Source: Flavobacteriaceae bacterium UBA980 (GTDB lineage: Bacteria; Bacteroidota; Bacteroidia; Flavobacteriales; Flavobacteriaceae). From it: a DNA stretch of 64,000 nucleotides. The translations under genes and the position numbers were made by a program. The first letter of the stretch is position 1, and every line of letters begins with the position of its first letter. The stretch lies in assembly GCA_002292265.1 (NCBI GenBank), contig DBBQ01000006.1, forward strand, positions 31,707 through 95,706. Direction: 5' to 3'. The notes beneath the pieces were generated by a model. It searched no databases. It was not told the origin of the DNA and saw only the letters and a list, made by a program, of their open reading frames with translations. Of the stretch, positions 1-8,527 are shown one piece after another.

Positions 1-3
1 TAA

Positions 4-225
4 GTTCAGGAAGAAAAACACGGAATAGATAGAGTTTTTTATATTAGAGATACAACTGAATGGTTCTCTTCTTTTGCTCCCATAAGTTTAGATTATTGTA
101 GGTCAGTAGAGGTCTATACAGAAGGAGAATGGTTACATCTAAATACAGGAGAAGCAATATGGGAGGAAGCAATATGCAAAGCCAAAATACTTGCAACAAC
201 CAGCCAAAAAAGTTATATTTATTAG
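4..225 (+). pseudogene. Start-less open frame at the left edge, possible gene remnant
   Basis: An open frame of about 73 codons runs from just after an in-frame TAA at 1-3 to a TAG at 223-225. It has no ATG, GTG or TTG near its beginning. The peptide is rich in Trp, Tyr and Glu and looks protein-like rather than random. A 15-bp tandem duplication (147-176) adds an EAI-containing repeat to it. It may be the 3' end of a gene broken by a stop or frameshift, or translation may begin at a rare start such as ATT. I do not recognise a family. Another small frame (159-293, 44 codons, ATG start) overlaps it and ends at the terminator that follows; neither is certain. Confidence 0.25.
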
Positions 226-291
226 TAAGGGATTTCTCTACATTTCTTCAAATCCCACCGCTTTCATTAGCGAAATCTTTTGGTAAAAAAT

Positions 292-316
292 AAGCCCGTT
301 GAATACGGGCTTTTTT
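292..316 (+). terminator. Rho-independent terminator
   Basis: An 8-bp perfect stem, AAGCCCGT (292-299) pairing with ACGGGCTT (305-312), has a 5-nt loop. The T-run that begins at the end of the stem continues to 316. It closes whatever is transcribed from the left edge and separates it from the mini-protein gene at 405. Confidence 0.85.
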
Positions 317-404
317 ATTTCAGTTTCTCAACATTTATCTCGTACCACTCCATCTAAAATAACATTTTTCAGTTGTAGAACCATATTTATACTTATAGGC
401 AAGT

Positions 405-647
405 ATGAAAAAGGTTTGTAAATCCTGTCGGGAAGTAAAGCCCGTTGAAGAGTTTGGGAAGCATAATCGCTTCAAGGATAAACTCAACTCAAAATGTAAG
501 GAGTGCTACAATCAGTATCAAAAAAAGTGGAGGCAGAAAAATCCTAATAAGCAAGCCCAAATACTCCATAAATATTACGGCAGAAATACAGAGCAAATAA
601 AGGATTATCAAAAAAACCGCTACAACTCAAAAACAAAAAATGAATAG
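405..647 (+). CDS. Small four-cysteine zinc-finger-like protein
   Basis: This 80-residue basic protein has two CxxC knuckles (C5/C8 and C31/C34) about 22 residues apart, followed by a Lys/Gln/Asn-rich helical tail. The spacing resembles the zinc-binding module found alone or ahead of HNH nuclease domains in phage and mobile-element proteins, but no HNH residues follow here. The frame overlaps the next gene by 8 nt (ATG at 640), so the two are probably co-translated. Its role is unknown; nucleic-acid binding is an inference from the zinc knuckle and the charge. It lies between a terminator and a tRNA gene, in the one part of the window that looks accessory. Confidence 0.6.
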   Translation: MKKVCKSCREVKPVEEFGKHNRFKDKLNSKCKECYNQYQKKWRQKNPNKQAQILHKYYGRNTEQIKDYQKNRYNSKTKNE

Positions 648-1239
648 ACTTTTCACAATCTCAAAGGATGGAAACATCTACAAAAACTACAAGCCCCAGC
701 CCATCAATATTGATTCTATAAAACAGGAAACAGACCTCATCGTTGAAAGGCTCAAAGAAGGAAATGTTTTGGAGCCAAGTGATGAATACAAGGACATTTA
801 TTTTGAGGAGCCAATAGACCCAAATAAGCATTACGGGATGAAAGACCTTCACGCTTGGGTTCAGTTTCTAATCAGTCAAGGCGCAATAGATGACCCTAAT
901 GATTTAGACCAGCATTTAGCAGGATTACGAATGATTTTAGGGGATAGAACTTCCTTTGGTTACGATGAGGATGAAGGCATAACAATAGAACCTGCTGGAA
1001 ACATCAAAATACCGCCTGTGGTCCATAGAAAAATGATGATTGAATACTATACTCAACTCCGTGATAAAACACCAGCATATTGCTCTAAAAAAGCAATACA
1101 GGAACATCTTGGAGGCATTAGTTTGAGTTCCTGCGACAAACTTATGAAGATGGGAATGCCTTATGTAAAACTTGGAGGAACTCGTAGAGTAGGATTTTCA
1201 AAACCTGCCGTTGAGAGGTGGATAAATGAAAACGCATAA
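640..1239 (+). CDS. Hypothetical protein with excisionase-like C-terminal helix-turn-helix
   Basis: This 199-residue protein has no recognised N-terminal domain; residues 1-130 are acidic and probably helical. From about residue 140 it resembles the MerR/excisionase type of winged helix: a helix pair, then a short basic wing (KLGGTRRVGF) and a closing helix with ERWINEN, as in helix-turn-helix proteins of phages and integrative elements. It starts inside the preceding mini-protein gene (8-nt overlap), so they form a two-gene unit. The position beside the 3' end of a tRNA-Arg gene fits an element edge, but no integrase is in the window. A DNA-binding role is inferred from the C-terminus only. 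Confidence 0.6.
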   Translation: MNRLFTISKDGNIYKNYKPQPINIDSIKQETDLIVERLKEGNVLEPSDEYKDIYFEEPIDPNKHYGMKDLHAWVQFLISQGAIDDPNDLDQHLAGLRMILGDRTSFGYDEDEGITIEPAGNIKIPPVVHRKMMIEYYTQLRDKTPAYCSKKAIQEHLGGISLSSCDKLMKMGMPYVKLGGTRRVGFSKPAVERWINENA

Positions 1240-1356
1240 ATGGATAAAAATACAAATAATCGTTGAGGTAAAAAGGGTCAAAACCCCCACTTTTCAAGTA
1301 GAAATAGACAGGAAAATCGTATCTTAGTGGCGATTGTGTGGCGACATAAACGCAAG

Positions 1357-1376
1357 ACTGGACCCGAAAGTCCAGT
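1357..1376. other. Perfect hairpin between the accessory pair and tRNA-Arg
   Basis: A 7-bp inverted repeat, ACTGGAC (1357-1363) and GTCCAGT (1370-1376), has a 6-nt loop. No T-run follows on either strand, so it is not a standard terminator. Just upstream, TGGCGA occurs twice, 11 nt apart, near 1328-1344. The block lies 27 nt from the tRNA 3' end. It could be a recombinase or regulator site; this is speculation from position. Nothing else was seen in 1240-1403. Confidence 0.4.
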
Positions 1377-1403
1377 ACATACGCTTATCCTAAGTTTTAT
1401 GAG

Positions 1404-1477
1404 TGACCCAGGGAGGATTCGAACCCCCAACCCTCAGAGCCGAAATCTGATATTCTATCCAGTTGAACTACTGGGCC
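1404..1477 (-). tRNA. tRNA-Arg (anticodon UCG)
   Basis: The minus strand folds into a full 74-nt cloverleaf. It has a 7-bp acceptor (GGCCCAG with CTGGGTC), a 4-bp D stem, and an anticodon stem TCAGA/TCTGA around the loop TTTCGGC. That gives anticodon TCG, reading CGN arginine codons. The T arm is GGGGG/CCTCC around TTCGAAT, and the discriminator base is A. CCA is not encoded. Its 3' end faces the accessory-looking genes at 405-1239, the side where integrative elements usually insert at tRNA genes. Confidence 0.93.
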
Positions 1478-1538
1478 CTATTTCTTTTTAGAGAGGTATT
1501 CAACCTACCTGTTTTAAGGGGTGAATTTACAAAAATTA

Positions 1539-1568
1539 TTGACAGATAATTCAAAGTGTCTTACTTTG
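1539..1568 (+). promoter_or_regulatory. Bacteroidota-type promoter for the susC/susD pair
   Basis: A -33 TTG (1539-1541, within TTGACAG) is separated by 19 nt from a -7 element TTACTTTG (1561-1568), one mismatch from TAnnTTTG. The susC start lies 75 nt downstream. Spacing and motif fit the housekeeping sigma factor of this phylum. Confidence 0.5.
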
Positions 1569-1642
1569 TAATATTAATATTTACATCCTAAATAAAAAAA
1601 TAGTATATTCGTTAACGTTTTTTTAACAAAATCAAAAATTAT

Positions 1643-4600
1643 ATGATGAAAACTAAATCTAAAAAACTGAAATTAAATGTCTTTTTATGGGCATTGCTGA
1701 TTCCAGTAATCACTTTTGCACAGCAATCGATCTCAGGAACGATAACTGATGTAGACACGGGAGAGCCTCTCCTGGGGGTGACAGTACTTGTTCAAGGAAC
1801 GAACAAGGGAACCGTATCAGACTTTGACGGGAATTATCTCATCAATGGTCTAGATGCTGGAGATTATATTCTAGAAGTCTCTTACACGGGATATTCTAAA
1901 ATTTCCCAAGCAGTAACTGTTGGATCTTCTGATGTAACTCAAGATCTTCAAATGAGTTTTTCTGCTTCAGAACTTAACGAAATTGTCGTTACAGGAACTG
2001 GAGCGCCGGTTGCGAAAAAGCAATTAGGAAATAGTATTGGATCGATTACAACAGCTAGTCTGGAAAAATTACCGATTAACAGTTTCTCGGATTTATTAGC
2101 AGGACGTGAGCCCGGTATCGTGGCATTTCCTTCTGGTGGTTTGACCGGTGAGGGTGCTCAAATCCGTATTCGTGGAAATGCTTCTTTATCTCAGTTGAAC
2201 GAACCCATTGTAATTGTAGACGGGATTCGTGTTGACCGAGGCGGAGGATTCGGTGGTGGATTTGTTGGATCTGGTGGGGGAGGTTCTACCTCACGTCTGG
2301 ATGACATCAACCCAGAGTCCATTGAAAGAGTAGAAATCCTTAAAGGTGCCTCTGCGGCCACATTATTTGGAACAGAAGCAAGTAATGGGGTAATCCAGAT
2401 CTTTACAAAAAAGGGGCAGAATGGTGCACCGCGTTTTGGCTTTAAAGCAACTCAAGGTTTTATTAGCTATCCTATTGGAGCCGTACCTGACAATACAGGA
2501 TGGACAAGTAGTGCATCAACAGCAGCTGATTTGTCCCAATTTTACGGGTATACCATTAGACCTTATCAGTTAATCAGTACAAACGCGATGGAAGACCTGT
2601 ACGAAACAGGAGTTCAAAATACCGTAAATGCAAACGTTTCCGGTGGTAATGAAATAATTACCTATTTTACTTCCGCCCGATACTCTTATACTGATGGTCC
2701 TTTTGGTGCACAGCAAAGAGACGGTTATCTAGAAGGTCAAGAGACCAACGCAACTGACCTCGATCGACTAGCACAGTTTAACATTAATTTGAATATTAAT
2801 CCAAATGATAAATGGAGTATTCGATTAACACAAGGATTTACTTCAAGATTTAGTACGACTGCAGAGAACAACAACAATATTTATGGGGTTGGTTCTTTGG
2901 CACAGTTTAGTAAACCTGAGCTTGCAGGTGAAAACAATACCACAGGTACTATTGCCTTTGCAACAGTAGACGAAACACTTCAAGTTTCCATTGACTCAAA
3001 AGTGAGTAACTACAACGGAAGTATGGGAGTGAATTTTTATCCTACAGATTGGTTAAAAATTGACGCAACTTTTGGTTTAAACTACTCTAGCCAGTCCAGT
3101 ACTAACTTTTGGCCATTTGCTTGGAATATCGATGGTTTTTCAGGGAGTCGTCCACTGGGACAGTTGAGTGCGGATACGCGTAACTTTTTAGCACAAACCG
3201 GTGAAGTAAAAGCTTCTTTTAACAACAACATCGGAGGCAACATTACGTCCAACTTAATAATTGGAGGGCAGTATATTTCTGAAGAAACTAAAATTTTAGG
3301 TGCGCAAGGAACCGAATTTCCAGGTCCTGGATTTGAGGTAACTTCTGCTGCTGGAGTCCAGAGTGTATTTGAATTTTTCACGGAAAACATTACAGCTGGG
3401 GTCTTTGCGCAGGAACAAATTGGGTTTAGCGATCAGTTGTTTGTTACTCTTGGAGCACGTCTGGATGCCAACTCCGCCTTTGGTAGTGAGTTTAATGCAG
3501 CATTTTATCCAAAAGTATCTGCATCCTATATCCCTTCGGATTCTGCCAATTGGAATGATATAGGTCCCATCAGCTCTTTACAGCTAAGAGGATCTTATGG
3601 ACAATCTGGTCTTCAGCCTTTGGCATTTAGTGCATTGACTTCATACCAAGCCCTAGCATCTGCAACTGGAGCGGGTATTGCTCCAAATAACCTTGGTAAT
3701 CCAGAGTTATCCCCTGAAATTTCTAAGGAGTGGGAAGTTGGATTTACAGCTGGTTTAATCGATGATAAAGTAAACTTAGAGTTTACTTACTTTGATCGAG
3801 TTACCGAAGATGCGCTCTATGCACGTCAGTTTCCCCTTTCTGGAGGATTTAGAAATACTCAGTTAACCAACATTGGTGAACTTGCTGCTTATGGTATGGA
3901 GATCAATCTTAGTGGAACTGTAATCAGAACTCAAGATTTAACTTTAAACCTATATGTAAACGGTGCTTATTACAGAGATCAAGTTGTAAGTTTAGGAGGA
4001 GCTCCACCATTAAAAGTAGGGGGTTCCTATCCAAGATACCGTAACTTCTTGATCGAAGGAGAGGCGCCTGGAGCAAACTTTGGTGCACAGCTACTAGATG
4101 TTGGAGCAAACGAACTTCCTGTGGATATTGCTAATTCTGACGGACTACCCGATACGAGAGATCAATTGATTTCTTATTTCACCGGGCAAACACCCGATAC
4201 AGTAGGAAGTGTTCCCACCTCTATTGGAACGGGAAGTGTACTTCTTAAAGATGAAGATGGTGACGGAGATTACTTGGACCACTACCTTGGAAAAGCAACT
4301 CCAGACTGGACAGGATCTTTTGGAGGATCTTTATCCTATAAGAATTTTACTCTTAGTACCACTTTTGAATATAAAGCTGGAAACTTCGTTATTAACAACT
4401 TGACAGATGCATTCCGTCAAGCAAATGGAGCTATTGGTCGAAACTTACCAACCTCTTCAAGAGTAGTCAGAGACTATGCTACCGGTGGTGTTGATGGAAG
4501 TTTTAACCCTTTAAATGATCCATCAGTTAGAGTTGATGCATTAGACGAGTGGTTAAATGATACACTTGCTTTAGCTCCCTTCTCTGGGTTAAACACACTA

Positions 4601-4873
4601 GAAAAAGCAGATTATATCAGCTGGAATGAATTGAGTTTAAATTACCAATTTACTGGTAGTATTTTAGATTCGTTCGGCTTACAAACAGCTTCACTAGGAT
4701 TGTCAGGAAGAAACATAGCAATCTTTACAGGATATTCAGGGGTTGATCCTCGAATCAATTTTGTTGGTCGTGGAAGTGGCTCTAATCTAGACCAAAACTT
4801 TGGGCAAGGTATTGCTGCATTTGGTTGGCCTGTTCCAAGACAAGCTATCATTACTCTTAAAGTAGGATTTTAA
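1643..4873 (+). CDS. SusC/RagA-family TonB-linked outer membrane receptor
   Basis: This 1076-residue outer-membrane transporter should import a bulky nutrient together with its SusD lid. The order of parts is: signal peptide (about 1-26, ending TFAQ), a carboxypeptidase-regulatory-like beta-sandwich (about 29-105, with SGTITD and DFDGNY), a TonB box region near 110-118 (LNEIVVTG), a plug domain (about 125-260, with IRIRGNAS, VDGIR and EILKGASAATLFG), then a beta-barrel ending in KVGF. There is no STN domain, so sigma/anti-sigma signalling through this receptor is unlikely. The plug carries a glycine-rich stretch at residues 199-214. The susD partner begins 4 nt after the stop. Substrate is unknown; no glycan enzymes are nearby, and the convergent neighbour is a peptidase. 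Confidence 0.93.
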   Translation: MMKTKSKKLKLNVFLWALLIPVITFAQQSISGTITDVDTGEPLLGVTVLVQGTNKGTVSDFDGNYLINGLDAGDYILEVSYTGYSKISQAVTVGSSDVTQDLQMSFSASELNEIVVTGTGAPVAKKQLGNSIGSITTASLEKLPINSFSDLLAGREPGIVAFPSGGLTGEGAQIRIRGNASLSQLNEPIVIVDGIRVDRGGGFGGGFVGSGGGGSTSRLDDINPESIERVEILKGASAATLFGTEASNGVIQIFTKKGQNGAPRFGFKATQGFISYPIGAVPDNTGWTSSASTAADLSQFYGYTIRPYQLISTNAMEDLYETGVQNTVNANVSGGNEIITYFTSARYSYTDGPFGAQQRDGYLEGQETNATDLDRLAQFNINLNINPNDKWSIRLTQGFTSRFSTTAENNNNIYGVGSLAQFSKPELAGENNTTGTIAFATVDETLQVSIDSKVSNYNGSMGVNFYPTDWLKIDATFGLNYSSQSSTNFWPFAWNIDGFSGSRPLGQLSADTRNFLAQTGEVKASFNNNIGGNITSNLIIGGQYISEETKILGAQGTEFPGPGFEVTSAAGVQSVFEFFTENITAGVFAQEQIGFSDQLFVTLGARLDANSAFGSEFNAAFYPKVSASYIPSDSANWNDIGPISSLQLRGSYGQSGLQPLAFSALTSYQALASATGAGIAPNNLGNPELSPEISKEWEVGFTAGLIDDKVNLEFTYFDRVTEDALYARQFPLSGGFRNTQLTNIGELAAYGMEINLSGTVIRTQDLTLNLYVNGAYYRDQVVSLGGAPPLKVGGSYPRYRNFLIEGEAPGANFGAQLLDVGANELPVDIANSDGLPDTRDQLISYFTGQTPDTVGSVPTSIGTGSVLLKDEDGDGDYLDHYLGKATPDWTGSFGGSLSYKNFTLSTTFEYKAGNFVINNLTDAFRQANGAIGRNLPTSSRVVRDYATGGVDGSFNPLNDPSVRVDALDEWLNDTLALAPFSGLNTLEKADYISWNELSLNYQFTGSILDSFGLQTASLGLSGRNIAIFTGYSGVDPRINFVGRGSGSNLDQNFGQGIAAFGWPVPRQAIITLKVGF

Positions 4874-4876
4874 ATA

Positions 4877-6205
4877 ATGGAAAAAATGAAAAATATAAAT
4901 ACAATGAAAAAAACATTTATTCTTTTGACTTCCATCATTATGTTCCTCGGGTGTAGCTTGGATGCTAATAACCCGAATAACTTATTGGAAGAACAATTAG
5001 GTGTAAGTGCATTTACTCCCATGGTTAATGGGCTGGAAGGTGTTACTGTAAGAGCCTATGGAAATATACTTGCACCTTATTCGGTGGCAAGTGATGAAAT
5101 GATCTGGATTGGGTCTCGTGACGCGTGGCAACAGTTAAATTTTGGAAATGTGGACAACATCAACAATGAGTTTGTGGATGCTGCCTTTTTCTTTGTAGCT
5201 GAAGCGCGTTTCTGGGCAGACGATGTGATCGCTAGAGGAGAAGAATTTAGTACAACTGATGCCTTCTCTGCTGCAAATAGGACAGATTTAGCCAGAGCCT
5301 ATTGGTATGGTGCTGTCACTTATATTGTCATTGCAGATATGTTTGACGATTTTGTTGTAGGTTCAAGAAAAACTGAAGCAGCTCCTCCTGTGGGTCCAGC
5401 AAATATGGGATCGCTTTACGATACTGCTATAGGATATCTCAACAAGGCCATCGCCTTGAACGCAGGGCTTACCTCAGCGCTCAAAGCAACAAAAGCAAGA
5501 GCTGAATTTTCTAAAGGGATTTGGGCAAAAAACAACCCTGTAAATACAGCCACCCCTCTTGTAAGTTCTTCTTCTGCTGCTGCATTAGCTGCAGAGGCTT
5601 TAGCTGACTTGGGAGATGATTTCTCTGTAAACTTAGTCACTTCATCTTCAGCTCCTCAAACAGTTGGTGCTTTGGACATTGCGGGAGAAGTAAACGATCG
5701 TCTTGAGATGAGACTTTCAAATACTTATGTGATCTCTTCTGACGACAAACGTCCAGATGCTATTGGCGATAGTAATCCAGCAACAACAGTTACGCTTATG
5801 GATCCTATTGACAATATTGCAGATCCTGCTTTGTACAAGAATGTAGTCAACTTTACGGCTCCTGGATTGTATCCTGAATATCCTGTAGTTTCTGGGAGAG
5901 AAATGCACTTGATTATCGCAGAAAATGCTTTAGCAAACGGGGACACTGCAAACTTCACAGCTCATATTAACAAAATAAGAGCATTGGATGGGTTGACTCC
6001 TTACAGTGGTCAAATGGATGCACAAGATTTATTAGAGCATTCTAGACGAGTGAATTTATTCCTACAAGGAAGAAGAATCTCAGATCACTATCGATTTGCA
6101 AGTCCTTCAGAATATTGGATTGGAACCTCTCCAGCGATCAATTCGCCTGGTAGTTTCTTACCCATTACGATCTCTGAGATTCAATCAAACGAGAATATCA
6201 ACTAG
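4877..6205 (+). CDS. SusD/RagB-family nutrient-binding lipoprotein
   Basis: This 442-residue surface lipoprotein caps the SusC channel and binds the substrate. A lipobox (FLGC, Cys26 from this start) follows a hydrophobic stretch. An internal ATG at 4904 gives a tighter signal peptide (MKKTF...) with the lipid Cys at 17 and may be the true start. The body is rich in Ala, Asp and helix-forming residues, with the C-terminal pattern LLEHSRRVNLFLQGRRISDHYR typical of SusD proteins, where an Arg-rich helix precedes the last strand. It is short for the family (often 450-600). It is transcribed with susC and closed by the terminator at 6229-6259. Confidence 0.88.
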   Translation: MEKMKNINTMKKTFILLTSIIMFLGCSLDANNPNNLLEEQLGVSAFTPMVNGLEGVTVRAYGNILAPYSVASDEMIWIGSRDAWQQLNFGNVDNINNEFVDAAFFFVAEARFWADDVIARGEEFSTTDAFSAANRTDLARAYWYGAVTYIVIADMFDDFVVGSRKTEAAPPVGPANMGSLYDTAIGYLNKAIALNAGLTSALKATKARAEFSKGIWAKNNPVNTATPLVSSSSAAALAAEALADLGDDFSVNLVTSSSAPQTVGALDIAGEVNDRLEMRLSNTYVISSDDKRPDAIGDSNPATTVTLMDPIDNIADPALYKNVVNFTAPGLYPEYPVVSGREMHLIIAENALANGDTANFTAHINKIRALDGLTPYSGQMDAQDLLEHSRRVNLFLQGRRISDHYRFASPSEYWIGTSPAINSPGSFLPITISEIQSNENIN

Positions 6206-6228
6206 TAATTTTTGATATTGTTTAATAG

Positions 6229-6259
6229 AAAAACCCCTCACTTTCGTGAGGGGTTTTTT
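6229..6259. terminator. Bidirectional rho-independent terminator
   Basis: An 11-bp stem, AAACCCCTCAC (6231-6241) with GTGAGGGGTTT (6246-6256) and loop TTTC, is flanked by a T-run to 6259 on the plus strand and by A residues from 6229 on the left. It can therefore end both the susCD transcript and the convergent M28 peptidase transcript. Confidence 0.88.
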
Positions 6260-6281
6260 ATTTTGTTGACCAGCAGAAAGC

Positions 6282-8384
6282 TTATTCCAAATCTTGTAAT
6301 ATTTGCTTCATTTTTAATTCTAAAGAGCCTATTGCAGCTGTATAACGTGTATCCCACTCTTCAAGTCGATCAGAAGACTTCAGTGCAATTTCATACTCCA
6401 AGCCAGGGAGAATCCAAGCAGCATATCCACTAAAAGGATCTGAAGAGGCATACAGCGATTTATACCACTTCCCAAAATACATTCCTTGCTCAGACAGAAA
6501 ACTCTTCTCTAGAGAAATCAGTTGTTGGTTTAAAGCACGTTGGTCTTTTTTGGAAAGACCTCCTTCCTCTAAAAACGATTGTAGCTGAGTTGTAAGTATT
6601 TTAGAAGTAACTTCAAGGGAACGGATGGCAGCAGTTGAACTATTAAATCCTTCGAAGTTTTGGTCATACCCTTTGATTTTGTTTGTTGCATTTATAAAAT
6701 GCAGTTTCAAATCGTCTGCATATCGGTTTAGGTTATAAGGGATTAGTTCAGCATTGGCCATGCGTAATGCCATCAAACCTGCCATGTGTTCTACCATAGG
6801 TCCCATTTGAAATTCAGGATCTACAAATTGCTCATAAAATTGAAAGCTATCGTAATTGGAGTGGTACAGATTTGGACCTCCAGCACCTCCGCTTAAAGAA
6901 GGAACCCCAGCGTACATATAAAAAGCAATATGGTCTGAGCCCCCCCCTAGATTTCCAATACTCGGTTCGCTTTGGGTGTCTTTTTTCCAAAATTCAAATA
7001 AACTTTGATCGGTATAAGGATATCGAACCTTTTTAGAGGTTTCGATCATTAATTTTTTAAGTGTCGGTGCTGCAGAAGCACTAAAGCTTTTTCCAGATAC
7101 ACCTCCGTCAAAGTTCATATAAACTACCCCTTTGGCGTTCAGTTGATCTCGCAGTTGTTCTACCCATTCACTAGAACCAATCACACCGTGTTCCTCTGCA
7201 TCCCAATGACCAATTAGAATCGATCTTTTAGGTGCATAACCTTGTTTTTTAAGTTTCCCTAACGTCTCGCTAAGACTCAGTAACATGGCGGTTCCACTGT
7301 TGGGATCGGTAGCACCAAACCCCCATGCGTCAAAGTGACAGCCCAAGATAATCCACTCGTCTGGTGCTTCACTTCCTTTGAGCATTCCTACGACATTGGC
7401 AGCCCGTACAAAATCGATTTTTTGATTGACCTTCAAGCGAACCGTCAATAAAGCACCCCCTTCCAATCGATAGGTAAAGGGAAGCCCCCCTTGCCAGGAT
7501 TGCGGTACTGCTCTCCCACGCATTTGTCCCAATATTTTTTTAGCCTCGCCGTAAGCTACTGGGGTGACGGGTATGCTGTGTAACTGGGCTTGATCGGGAT
7601 TCATACGCTTAATTTTCTTTTTCCCATCCAGGGGTAAGGCAGGCTCAAAAGGAGTTAATGGATCACCTGTAAAATCGGTCGTCAATAGGGACCCCCTTTG
7701 GATAGTTGATTCGTTGTAATAAGGTCCTTCCGGATAGACAAGTCCCTTTGTATAACCACTATCTTTAGGATCGGTGAAAATAATCAACCCAGCAGCGCCA
7801 TTTGCCTCAGCAAACTTTGCTTTAAACCCTCTAAAGTTTCCACCGTACCGTGCCAATACAATTTTCCCTTTTACATCAACTCCGAGTTCTTGTAGCATAT
7901 CAAAGTCTTCTTTACGTCCATAGTTGGCATACACAACCTCTGCAGTGACGTCACCACTTCCCGAAAAGGCATTCCAGCCTTTCCAAAGTTCTGGGTCTTC
8001 TGAAAAAGAATCGCCAGGAATAATATCCTCTTTTTGATTTAAAACAGCTCTCGAAGGAGTTACGATTTCTATGAGGGAGCTTCCTGGTTTGTTGGGTAAA
8101 TACAAATCGTACGGATATTGAGTTATCTCAAATCCAGCGTGCTGCATCACCTCACCCATGTAGCGTTGCACCTCAGTATTGGCCTTACTCCCCACCACAT
8201 GGGGACGCTCGGTTAGTTTTTTTAAATGTGTTTTAAAAGAGGTCGTATTGATCTGCTTAAAAAAAGCTTCTTCAATTTGAAGCTGAGTTTCCCATCTTGA
8301 TTGGGAATAACCTTCGTATTGCGCTTGGGAAAGCTGGATTGTAAAACAAAAAATACATAGCAATGTAAAAACGTTGAATTTCAT
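6282..8384 (-). CDS. Secreted M28 metallopeptidase, glutamate carboxypeptidase II type
   Basis: This 700-residue exported zinc peptidase has a signal peptide (about 1-22, ending LSQAQ), a protease-associated domain (about 130-300), and an M28 catalytic domain. The two-zinc ligand set of this family is visible: His350 (GCHFDAW), Asp360 (ATDPNSG), Glu397/Glu398 (DAEEHG), an Asp in NFDGG and a His in GSDHIAF. A C-terminal transferrin-receptor-like dimerisation region follows. The ATG at 8384 is preferred because it puts the signal peptide at the N-terminus; a GTG at 8417 would add 11 residues and lies in a leader hairpin. It probably trims C-terminal residues from peptides outside the inner membrane. 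It faces susCD across a shared terminator, suggesting linked peptide use (inference). Confidence 0.9.
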   Translation of the reverse strand: MKFNVFTLLCIFCFTIQLSQAQYEGYSQSRWETQLQIEEAFFKQINTTSFKTHLKKLTERPHVVGSKANTEVQRYMGEVMQHAGFEITQYPYDLYLPNKPGSSLIEIVTPSRAVLNQKEDIIPGDSFSEDPELWKGWNAFSGSGDVTAEVVYANYGRKEDFDMLQELGVDVKGKIVLARYGGNFRGFKAKFAEANGAAGLIIFTDPKDSGYTKGLVYPEGPYYNESTIQRGSLLTTDFTGDPLTPFEPALPLDGKKKIKRMNPDQAQLHSIPVTPVAYGEAKKILGQMRGRAVPQSWQGGLPFTYRLEGGALLTVRLKVNQKIDFVRAANVVGMLKGSEAPDEWIILGCHFDAWGFGATDPNSGTAMLLSLSETLGKLKKQGYAPKRSILIGHWDAEEHGVIGSSEWVEQLRDQLNAKGVVYMNFDGGVSGKSFSASAAPTLKKLMIETSKKVRYPYTDQSLFEFWKKDTQSEPSIGNLGGGSDHIAFYMYAGVPSLSGGAGGPNLYHSNYDSFQFYEQFVDPEFQMGPMVEHMAGLMALRMANAELIPYNLNRYADDLKLHFINATNKIKGYDQNFEGFNSSTAAIRSLEVTSKILTTQLQSFLEEGGLSKKDQRALNQQLISLEKSFLSEQGMYFGKWYKSLYASSDPFSGYAAWILPGLEYEIALKSSDRLEEWDTRYTAAIGSLELKMKQILQDLE

Positions 8385-8394
8385 AAATAAAATG

Positions 8395-8419
8395 TTGTGG
8401 TTGTGAATTAAAACCACAA
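8395..8419 (-). other. Leader hairpin of the M28 peptidase gene
   Basis: An 8-bp perfect inverted repeat, TTGTGGTT (8395-8402) and AACCACAA (8412-8419), with a 9-nt loop lies 11-35 nt upstream of the peptidase ATG. It has no T-run. It could be an operator or an mRNA 5' structure; function unknown. Confidence 0.35.
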
Positions 8420-8527
8420 TTTACATCAATCCATTCAAAATAAACCTACGAATTTGATTCAAGCAACTGAAGTGCACTTCCTCTCTGGAAAGAGACCGCA
8501 CTAAAATTCTTTCAATACAGACTCAGA

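Noticed and set aside
405-1239. Toxin-antitoxin pair
   Set aside because: The overlap and small sizes fit, but neither protein shows a known toxin or antitoxin fold, and the second is larger with an excisionase-like end.
1-1403. Second copy of the tRNA-Arg 3' end as an att site
   Set aside because: Reading through this stretch I found no repeat of the tRNA 3' sequence; any partner site would be outside the window.
3082-3390. Minus-strand frame within susC
   Set aside because: Shadow of the receptor barrel; no homology-like pattern.
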